Of a stretch of DNA of 64,000 bases, positions 34,085 to 43,187 are shown one piece after another. The stretch is taken from positions 124,001 to 188,000 of the forward strand of contig JAFEKR010000044.1 of assembly GCA_019022495.1 (NCBI GenBank), read 5' to 3'. Each line of letters opens with the position of its first letter. Position 1 is the first letter of the stretch. The stretch comes from Epichloe hybrida. Lineage: Eukaryota; Ascomycota; Sordariomycetes; Hypocreales; Clavicipitaceae. The notes under the pieces were generated by a model. It was not told the DNA's origin. It did not search any database and saw only the letters and a list, made by a program, of their open reading frames with translations. A program made the position numbers and the translations under genes.

Positions 34085-34761
34085 TCACGATCTCTGCGCG
34101 GCAACGGGCTCCCATGCCGACATCTTGGACTCGGTTCTATTGTCAATCTTGTCAGTGCTGAGCGACCCCGGAGGAGAGCATTCAACCCCGAGCCATGACT
34201 CATCCTGTTCGATGGAAGCTGGAGAAACTAGTCGACTCACGTGCTGTATGTTTTGAATGCGCCCCTCGTCATCGTGTAGTTGGGAATGGGATATGGTTTC
34301 TCAAACTTCCTCAGTCCGGGGGCGATCAGGGCGTCCTCGGTGGGGGGCCTGTCCAGCGAGTAGGACATCCACGCGTGCCAGCCGGGCTCGATCTGAGAAG
34401 CGTCGTAGTCGTGCTTGGCGTACTCGACCCAGCGGGTTCGCAGGGGCAATTCCTCCATGTTCTCGAAGTACTTGTTGCCGGCGCGGTCGGTGCCCACGAG
34501 ACGGCCGTGTTTGGTATCACCTATGTACTGTTGTTGGGGAGAGGGACAAAGATTAGTCGTGTCGTGTACTGCCTTTTTTGGGGGGGGGGAGGGGGAGATC
34601 GGCGAGCTAATATGTAACCTACCAGCAGTTGACGGAAGTAATCCTATCGCACGGGGTCAGTAAATCGACGGGTTGGAACGGAGTTGGCGATGGACGACGG
34701 ACGGACGGACCTTGATTCCAACCTTGCGGAGATTGCCTAGGGTACGTGAGAGGGTCGACAT
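34085..34761 (-). CDS. NDUFA12: NADH dehydrogenase (complex I) accessory subunit NDUFA12
   Basis: Accessory subunit (B17.2 / 13.4 kDa type) of mitochondrial complex I. Four exons: 34711-34761, 34623-34643 (a 21-nt microexon coding DYFRQLL), 34241-34527 and 34085-34136; 136 aa, the family size. Begins MSTLSRTLGNLRKVGIKDYF. Family hallmarks are YIGDTKHGRLVGTDRAGNKY, the WVEYA segment, WHAWMSY and PPTEDAL. The C-terminus comes from the last exon, giving KMSAWEPVAAQRS. Reading on without the third intron (34137-34240, GTGAGT donor) would stop two codons later, losing the conserved AWEP tail. Divergent from PGS1. Confidence 0.93.
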
Positions 34762-35023
34762 GCTGGCGACTGAAGGGATTTTGCTCGGGAAAGGTTGATG
34801 CGATCGGAGAGCATTTGACGGGGGGTGGTGGTCGGAGTTGGTGGTTTCGTCCCGGGTCTGGCCGGCGAATCTTCGGGTGGGTGGTCTGTGAGTCCAATCG
34901 GGGAGCTTCAATTCTGGACCGATAACTTGTTGAAGAGGGAGGGCCTGGGGGAGGGGAGTACAACATTCCTCCGAATAAACCCTTTCTACGGCCAAGTCTC
35001 CCCGTTCTGTGTGGAATAGAAAC
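34762..35023. promoter_or_regulatory. Short bidirectional promoter, NDUFA12 / PGS1
   Basis: 262 bp separates the two start codons on opposite strands. A CCAAT box lies at 34894-34898. Both products work in mitochondria, so co-expression from this segment is plausible (inference). Confidence 0.6.
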
Positions 35024-36777
35024 ATGCTTGCTCGCGCATGCGGCCGGTGCGTAGGTCGGTCGCGCTCAGCTCCGCGAGCAGATGCAGTTCCCTCCAGAGT
35101 CCAACGCAGACCCTTTGGCACCGCGCCTGGCTCGACAGCGGCAACGACACACGCGAATGGGTTGGGAACGGGCTCGCTGGCGCCCATTGTCAGCGAGCTC
35201 GACCGCATGGCGCCGAGCTTTGATATTCGAGGAGAAGATGTCCATATCATCCAGTCGCCGGCTGAATTCTACGAGACTTTGAAGGCATGCCCCCTCCCCC
35301 GCCCCTCCCAATGCCAGTCACCGTCCCACATTGTCGAAAAGGAGTGTGTGGGCTGATTCTGTGCCGTCCTTAGGCTCGAATCCGAGTTGCGAAGAAGCGA
35401 ATATTCTTATCGACATTGTACATTGGGAGGTCTGAAAGCGAACTCGTCGAGACGCTCCAAGAGGCGCTTCGCCGCAACCCTCAGCTCAAGCTGAGTATCC
35501 TGACGGACTGCCTCCGGGGAACCCGAGAGGCTCCTGATGCGTCGTGCGCCTCGCTATTAGCGCCGCTCGCGTCCGAGTTCGGGGCTCACAGAGTCGAGAT
35601 CCGCATGTATCACACGCCGAACCTCACGGGCCTGAAGAAGAAATACGTACCCAAGAGAATAAACGAGGGGTGGGGGCTGCAGCACATGAAGCTGTACGGG
35701 GTTGATGACGAGATCATCATGTCTGGGTATGGAAAGTGATTTTTTTTGAGAAGGAGAACGCTTGCTCGAAAACTGGTCAGAACGAAGCTAATCATGTCTC
35801 ACAGGGCCAATCTGTCAGCCGACTACTTCACGAATCGTCAGGATCGGTACCACCTCTTCTCCTCGAAAGAGATTACGGATCATTTTTGCAGGATCCATGC
35901 CGGGGTCGGGTCCTTCAGTTTTCTCGTCGAGCCGTCGCCAGACCCTGCCGGGTTCGCGCTCACTTGGCCCGCGACCAATTCGGCGCCGAACCCAGTCGAG
36001 GAGCCGCAATCGTTCATCGAGAGCTCGAGCTCGACGCTGAAGCGTCTCGTGGCACCGGCGGCTCAGCAGGATCGGCCGCCCAGGAGCGGGCTGGTCAACA
36101 CCAGAGTGTACATGCTCGGGCAGTTCTCCCAGGTCATGCGGCCGGACTACTCTACTGAACTCCCCGTCCTGACGCGTATCCTCGAGCAACTGGCGTTGCC
36201 GCAGTACAAGGGGTCATCGTGGACGTTTACGGCCGGATACTTCAACCCAGCCCCGTCATTGAGCAAGCTGCTCATTGGCACGGCATCTACCAATAATACC
36301 GTCGTTACCGCGGCCCCGGAAGCGAATGGGTTTTACAGGTCCAAGGGCGTCTCGGGTCTCCTGCCCGGCGCGTATGTTCTGCTCGCCAGGCGATTCCTGG
36401 ACGACGTTCATCGCAGTCGTCGAGATGGCGACATTGCTCTCAAGGAGTGGCGGCGCGGAACCGCTGCTCAGCCTGGTGGTTGGACGTACCATGCCAAGGG
36501 TCTCTGGGTGACTATGCCTGAGCAGGCGAACCCTTCGATCAGCATCATTGGAAGCTCAAACTACACGAAGCGCAGTTACTCGCATGATTTGGAAGTGGGG
36601 GCGCTGATCGTTACAAAGGACGAGAAGTTGATGAAGCAGCTGGGAAACGAGCAGACTTGGCTGCAGGCGCATGCGCGGAGGGTCACGAGGGACGATTTCG
36701 CAAAGAATGAGAGGAGGGTTGGGCTGCAGGTCAGGATCGCCATGTGGATCGTGTCTCTTGTGGGGGGTGCTTTGTAA
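35024..36777 (+). CDS. PGS1: CDP-diacylglycerol-glycerol-3-phosphate 3-phosphatidyltransferase
   Basis: Makes phosphatidylglycerophosphate, the committed step to cardiolipin in mitochondria. Exons 35024-35284, 35374-35726 and 35805-36777 give 528 aa. An Arg/Ala-rich, Cys-containing presequence covers about 40 residues. Two phospholipase-D-type HKD motifs are present: HMKLYGVDDEIIMSG, continuing ANLSADYF across intron 2, and HAKGLW with SIIGSSNYTKRSYSHD. FLSTLYIGRSESEL and MYHTPNLTG are typical for the family. The first intron (35285-35373) has no workable GT donor; AAG|GCATGC is the only site that keeps the conserved LK-ARIRVAKKRIF join, so it is taken as a GC-AG intron. Confidence 0.93.
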
Positions 36778-36907
36778 AATAGTGTACAATATTGCATTTT
36801 GCATTTTGCATTTTGCGCGTGCCATCACGAGATACCCCCGCTGAGTAGACAAAAAAGAGTTATGCTGGCCTTAAAATTGTGCCATCTCTGATTGATTCTT
36901 CCATGTC

Positions 36908-38057
36908 TTACAAGATGGCTTCTGCTCCGGCGGGACAGGCAGTTCTCGGCAGGCCCTTGACGGCGACACGGGTGATCAAGTCGCTCTGGTGTCTTTGAAT
37001 CATCTCCTTCAGTACGCTTCTCTCCATGACCACGCTGCCCGTTTCCAAAAGGTCCTTGACATCGACATGCTCCAGATCCAAAGCGCGTCCTTCCCGCGGC
37101 AGCTGTTCCATGGCCTCGTACAGCCGCTCCCTCGGCTCGCCTGTGGTGACGAACAGCGTTCGGCCGCTCGCCCGACCGAGACCCAGCGCATCCAGCACGC
37201 TCTGCATATACTTTTTCAGGTACGACTCTCTCAGACCGTCCTTAAGATATCTGTCGGCCAGCATCTCAAAGTCAGCCGGCATGGCGAGGTCCATGCCGTC
37301 CTCGCAGATGATGAGCTCGCCTCTCCTGTAGCGGTAGCTCAGAGCCGTTCGCCAGGCCTTGTCGTAGACCTTGCGGTTGAGCCTCGTGCCAAAGTCGCGT
37401 GGATGAGGACCAAAAGTCTTGCCGCCGCCGCGGAGGAGGGGGTTCTGCTTGCTCCCGAGACGAGCGCGGCCTGATCCCTTCTGGGGCCGGATTTTGCGAT
37501 GCGAACCGTGGACGTCGTAGCGAGTTTTGCTGGATGCCGTGCCCTGGCGAGTGTTGTCGCCTTCGTAGACGATGGCATGGTGGAGGATGTCGCGGCGGAG
37601 GGGGAGGTAGAGATGTTTGACGGACCATTGCTCGAGGGAAGTCGGTTCGAGGGAGGGAAAGTCGTGGATTGTGACGGGAACGGTTGAGGCTGGCAGAAGA
37701 GTTAGTGACTTTGATGGGGAGAATTCGGGGTTTCTTCATGTCCCATCTATCAAGGAGGAGGAGGAGACTGCTTGTGTTGGCAGAGATGAATCATCGTACT
37801 TGGGTTCCAGGACTGGAGGATGGATTGCGTGGACGCTGATCTCGTGACACCTCGCGCAGGCACTTCGGTGGCCATTGATCGAGCGAAAGCCTTGCTCAAA
37901 GGTGCAGCCTTTGCCTTTGGGAAAATCAGTAAATGTCATGTCGTCACGGTTGCCATTGTTGAAAACGTCTTGGTCTTTTGATGAAGCTCACCTGGTGGGA
38001 GACCCTCAGGGCAGCCATTGCCTCGTTGAGGAAGCCCAGCCCTGATTTGGAGGCCAT
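36908..38057 (-). CDS. MRPL4: Mitochondrial large-ribosomal-subunit protein uL4m
   Basis: Mitoribosomal protein of the L4 family (yeast YmL6). Exons 37992-38057, 37800-37914 and 36908-37689 give 320 aa. The first two exons encode a basic/Ala-Ser-rich presequence (MASKSGLGFLNEAMAALR; SKAFARSMATEVPARG). The body shows the L4 hallmarks VTIHDFPSLEPTSLEQW, RRDILHHAIVYE, and the rRNA-binding loop KIRPQKGSGRARLGSKQ followed by GGGKTFGPHPRDF and LNRKVYDKAWRTALSYRY. The C-terminal part contains TLFVTTGEP. Divergent from the mL38 gene. Confidence 0.93.
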
Positions 38058-38377
38058 CGTCAGTTTATCTCTGTCGACACGCTGTTGGATATTCGCAGCC
38101 CGAATCTGTCGCTGTGTGCCTTGACGAATTGCGATTGCGAGGTTGCGCTGGGCTCAAGAATAAAAACCTTTCTGCCCCCCCCCCCCCCCAATGGAAGACC
38201 AAAAGGGGCCCTCGATGTCTTCTTGTTCCGCGCCAGAAGTCTCGAAGTGGGTCCATCCGCGTGCCCCCCGGCATCAAATTATGGAAACTCGAGCATTTTT
38301 CTGAGCTTCACATCACCGATAGCAACTTCACGTTTCGCCCATCGCACGTCGCATGTCGCACAAGTGCCCGACACAGC
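38058..38377. promoter_or_regulatory. Short bidirectional promoter, uL4m / mL38, with 15-C run
   Basis: 320 bp between divergent mitoribosomal protein starts. Contains a 15-nt C run (38175-38189) directly followed by a CCAAT box (38188-38192). Shared control is an inference from geometry. Confidence 0.55.
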
Positions 38378-39810
38378 ATGTCAAGGTGTCAGGCCGTCGC
38401 GCGGCCGCTTGCCAGGCAATTGCGGCAGCCATGTGCCTTCCGACCGCTCACTACCGGCGCAGCACGAGCTGCTGAGCTTCAGGAGCAGGGTGCCGTCGCC
38501 GCCTCATCCTCGGCGGAACCGAGCCCTCTGGACCTCGACCCGAATACGGTGCTTCCCGAATTCGAAATGCACTTGATCAAGGCCGGTAAGATGCCGATTG
38601 GCTCGAGACGACGACGAGTGGCCATGCGCACGACGCAGAATATCCCCTTTGAGCAGTTGCCGTACCAGGCATTTCAGGAGGCTCGAAGGATTTTGGCGGC
38701 CGACCGAGAGGACAAGCTGTCGAAGATCAATGTCGGGCTTGAAAAGATTTCCCGGCTGGAGAGCAAGGATGCCTCCGAGGTTTTCGGTGGACAGAAGATG
38801 AAGGACACCAAGTTGGCTAGTTTGAGGAAGGAGGTGGAGAGGTTGAAGCTTCTTGCGGATGCGAATGATCCTTTGGTGAAGAAGAGGTTCGAAGATGGAT
38901 TGGGTGAGCCCCCCCCTCCGCTCACTTCCAGTTTGCCCGCGACATTGTGGAAATATGTATCTGTGCAATAATTTGCTAATACTTGCCGACTTCAGGCGAT
39001 ATGAAGAAGCCCATCTACCGCGCCCTCGCGGAGAAGAAATGGCGTTCCTACGACCATCGTCTCATCACGCAGAGAATCAAGCAGTTCAATATAGTGCCCG
39101 ATATCCTCCCCAAACTTGAGCCCACCGCCGACGTTCAGTTATTCTTTCGCCAGTCCAAAGTTGCCCCCGGCGCGATTGTCGACAGTCTCACCAGTGAGAG
39201 TGCTCCGCGTCTACGAGTGCAGGTCTTCGACAAGGGTGATCGTCTCATCACCGTTGTAGTGCTCGACTCGGATGTCCCCGAGGTTGAGAGCGATGGCTTC
39301 ACAAAAAGATGCCACTACCTGGCCGCCAACATCCCCCTGAGCCCCACGGATACATCTCTGCCCCTGAGCAAGATCATGGCCGAGGACCAGCTGGCTGTGC
39401 CCTGGCTCCCCGCCTTCTCACAAAAGGGAGCCCCCTACCACCGGGTGGGCGTCTACTTGCTCGAGCAGAAGCCCGGCGAGAAAGTCGACGTGTCCAAGTT
39501 GAAGGAGCTGTACTCGGGCCGCGACGGCTTCTCCCTCAAGTCGATGCGGGACAAGTTCGGCCTCACGCCTTTTGGATTCACCATGTTTCGTTCGGTCTGG
39601 GACGAGAACACGGTGGCTGTCATGGCTCGACACGGCATCCCCGGGGCTGATGTGGAGCTGCGACCGACCCGCGTTCACAGCCTCAAGCAGCCCGTCAAGC
39701 CTCGCGGATGGGAGGCCAAGCGACAAGGTCCCAAGTATCGCCACCTCTGGAAGTACACCAAGCGCATCAAGGGTATTTCCAACGGCAGGGGCTGGATCAA
39801 GAAAGGCTAG
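38378..39810 (+). CDS. MRPL35: Mitochondrial large-ribosomal-subunit protein mL38 (PEBP-like)
   Basis: Mitoribosomal protein mL38 (yeast Mrpl35), built on a phosphatidylethanolamine-binding-protein fold. Exons 38378-38903 and 38996-39810 give 446 aa. N-terminal Arg/Ala-rich presequence (VARPLARQLRQPCAFRPLTT); a helical Lys/Glu-rich segment (about residues 75-170) ends the first exon. The second exon begins GDMKKPIYRALAEKKWRSYD. Also visible are KLEPTADVQLFF, VVVLDSDVPEVESDGF (PEBP core) and PAFSQKGAPYHRVGVYLLEQ. The C-terminus is basic and ends RGWIKKG. Confidence 0.92.
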
Positions 39811-41637
39811 TGAAGAGGGAGCTGGGGCGAGGCTCTTGTATTATAGCCGTGTACATGTACCGAAATGTCAAGACGCTTTCTTTATCTTGTAGAACCAGTG
39901 CAGTTTGTCAACATGCCGCTGTCCCCTGTCCCCCTCCGCCTGGCTGTCGAAGAAGTAGTAGACAAGTTTGAACAGCCCGCAACAATTGGATAAAAATCAT
40001 GGGAACTAAGCAACGCACATGGAAGAAGTGCAAAGGCGGGTTCCCAGCCCATGACATGAAGCCAATGCCGGAAGGAATGCAGCAAAATACCCATTTCGAG
40101 TACGAGGTCGTCGAGGTAAACGATGACAATGATGAAATAAAACACAGCCCACGTCTATCTGCCCGCTCCGCATGTGCCAGGAACATCCATGTCCCATTTT
40201 TGCTTCTCCCCCCAAGCCGAAGGCGTTAAAAAGGTCCGAGCCTCCGTCTTCCTCTCCCAGCAATCTTCTTCATCAACTCAGACACGACCTCGATCCTCGT
40301 CGCCCATGTGCCCCCCGATGGTGGCCCATCTGTCCACCAGCCCTTCCAGGAACCCGGGGACATCCGAGTCCGTACGAGGGATGGATGGATGAATGCGGCG
40401 TCTCAGCGGACGATGTCGTGAACGACTTGGCCGCCCGCCGTGGACGGACGGGGGGGGCCCCGGCCCGAGATGCTCCCACCACCGCGGTACCGACTTCTTC
40501 AACTTGATGCCCATCTTGTCTGCTTGCTGCGTAGCGCAGGGTTCCTGATTGCTCGACCGACGGGCCTTTTTTCGGTAAGTCGGGCTCCGGGTCGTCCGTG
40601 TCGATGGCCCTGCAGGGGCGCCCAGAGGCGCGGTGCTCACGACGTGGGCATACAGTCTCTTCTCTCATCGGCGTGCGTCTGCCGTGCAGCAGAGAGTCGG
40701 GCCTCCTCCCTCTGCCCTCCCGATGGCAGTCACTCGCTTTTCGCAGGTGTTTCACCGAGGACCTTGGTCACCCCGTGGGGGATGCGGGTTCCATTGTGGT
40801 TCTGAGTCCGTCATGGCCCCAGGAGTCGAGACACGAAGACACACGGGAGGAAAATTCATGCTGCGAGCACTCGACGTCACTGCACCCGGTGGGCACGGGG
40901 CAGCAGTTGTGGTTTTTTTTTTCTTTTTCGAGAGAAACGATGGCCTCAATAGAGAGCCTTCGTATTATTCTCCCCGTGACAATAAAGAAAGATGTTGAGC
41001 AGTGGGCTGGTTTCCATGGCCAAGCCGGAACAAGCCAGAGGTTGTTGGTTCGCGATGGCGTGCAACCCTTGGACTTGCCACTTTTGGACACTGAACTGAT
41101 CCAACACCAGGACCAGAATAGAAACATGTCTACTAGGCACACACATGCTTGGCTGACGCCATCCTGTCGATCCAGACTCCGGACAACACGGTCCATGTCC
41201 ACGCGACTTGGAGCGGGGAGCGATTGACGCCAACATGTAACAAGCAACTTGGGCAAATTCGACGACATCACGAGGCGGACTTGTAAACTCCCGACAACTG
41301 GGCGACTCGGCTCTTTTCCGTAGAAAGCGGGGATCTTGTTATTGTAACGACTGGGGAAGAAGCTCTGATCTCACGCTGGTCCCCTGGTTTCCATTCGAGT
41401 CCTATTGTTCTTTGCCGCCGAGATAAAGCCCCCCCCCCCACGATCCTGGGGTAGAGCACGTCAACGCCATCGTATGACCGTTTTTTCGATGAAGACCTGC
41501 AAGTCACTGTGAAATACAAAAGACGATGAAATCCCCCCCGCAGTTAGTGTTCCCCGGCCGGTTATATGTACTCACCTCATGCTTCGTATACTTCATACCA
41601 CTCTCTTCCTATATCCTCGATTTACCATTGCCCAAAG
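39811..41637. other. Intergenic region, no gene supported
   Basis: About 1.8 kb. Long frames at 40598-41227 and 40768-41271 overlap on opposite strands and have no family resemblance. Homopolymer tracts (T at 40913-40927; C at 41430-41439) are present. The last 100 bases form a CT-rich leader to the gene at 41638. Confidence 0.5.
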
Positions 41638-42681
41638 ATGAAGTCCGCCATATTCTCCCTCGTCGGTCTCCTGTCCTCCGCAGTCAATGTACACACCGCC
41701 CCCCTTTCACACTCGGGCGCGCAAACCGTCTGGCTAACAACGGTCAATGCACGCAGGGCTACTCCCACGATCTGAGATCGCACCCCCACGATTTGAACTC
41801 GCGAGGCGTCAAGGGCGGAGTCACATGGACGGGAGAAGTCCTCCCCGGCCAGACGTACACCTTCACCGGCGACCTGCAGCAGATCGACGCCCAAATCAAG
41901 GCAGTCAACCCCGACTATTTCGCAAACCCCGCCACCAACGGCACGACGGACATCGAGCCCGAGAGCAGCCTCGAAAAAAGATGGGTGCGTCAAGTCGTAA
42001 TGCCGGCCCTTGTTTCGGGAAATCGAAAGAGAGAAAGAAAGCACCTGCTAAACAAACAAATCATGAGCCCATGATAACAGAGACGAAAGCAAGAACCCGA
42101 TTGTGACTACGGAAAGTGGACGCAGAAGACCAAGGCACAGGACGGAATCAACTGTATGCTCGACATTCCTAAGCCCCCCTTCCCGCCTTGCCTCTGGAGC
42201 TGACAACGACCTTCTCTTGACAGATCTGAAGAATAGCCGCGGCGGTTCCATGATGTGCGGTGCACCGCCGGCCGACGAGCGAGGCGGCGGCTGCTCCAGA
42301 GTCAGCTGCGACAAGAACTGCCAGATTTGGCTCTGTAACGACACGGAAAACGAGATTGCGCTTCCCTGCCGTGAGGTCGGGAAGGCGGCGCAGGAGTTGA
42401 CGGATACCTGCTGGTGGGAGGTGAGTTTGAGAACGCGCGCGCGAGTTTGACGATGCCATCATTGCGGGAAGGATGACGCTGACGCTTTTCGGTAGCAAAC
42501 TGGAGGGATGTATCTGACTAGAGGACAGGTAAGAAGTTCAAGATCTTTCCTCTCAAACCTTCTCCGGCGTAAACCATGAGTCCAGGACCAGCAGGGCCAA
42601 CAGGGCCAGCCATACTGACTGTAGTGATAGATGTTCACCACCGCCACATGGAACGTCATTGTGAAAGAGCATGGTTGCTAG
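41638..42681 (+). CDS. Secreted cysteine-rich protein with internal dibasic site
   Basis: Six exons: 41638-41688, 41757-41984, 42081-42153, 42224-42420, 42496-42528 and 42631-42681; 210 aa. Signal peptide at the start (MKSAIFSLVGLLSSAVN, cleavage soon after). A middle pro-region of about 75 residues ends SSLEKRW, where EKR is a likely Kex2-type cleavage site, followed by another basic run RRK. The mature domain carries the Cys pattern: CDYGKW, MMCGAPP, GGGCSRVSCDKNCQIWLCND, PC, CWW and a final GC. It resembles small fungal secreted proteins with a GI-YL...GRVSC...IWWCND pattern, whose role is not established. Signal, pro-region and even spacing of Cys suggest processed secretion. Confidence 0.82.
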
Positions 42682-43187
42682 AACATGCCGTTCGCCGTCT
42701 TGGTGAACTTGGGCTGGGTCTGGATGGGTACAACAAACAACAAGGGAATTGCATAGTTAGTTGTGTTGACACTCTATGTATCATCATGAATGAAATCGCT
42801 GCTTGTCTGGCCCAGGCGGACGCAGCTATCAAGGTCAATTCCTCGCCCGCCACATGGATTCCACGTCCTGGGCACGCCTCAATTTCGAACGGCCACGACG
42901 CCGGCGTGCACAGAGATCAGGCAGAAATTAGGTAGAGAGAACCGACTGAGACTCGTGATGAAAATTGTCATGTTTGGCTACAATGAGTCAGTCCCGTCTG
43001 CGTCAGAACTCCACACCCATGATGCCAGGACCCCCTTCATCGTGATTTTTCATTATCCAGTCATGTAACTAACCTCTTTAGATATGTCTATATGCGATTT
43101 GGCCCTTCAACCCAATGAAAACATGTAGTATTGCGCCAGCACTCCGAATAGCACTCCGAATAAATACTCATTTCTTGCCATGTCCGT
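42682..43187. other. Convergent 3' intergenic region
   Basis: Between the secreted-protein stop (+) and the CTP synthase stop (-). No gene seen. Confidence 0.6.

Noticed and set aside
40598..41271. Overlapping 167- and 209-codon frames on opposite strands
   Set aside because: Neither shows family motifs; mutual overlap and homopolymers suggest noncoding DNA.
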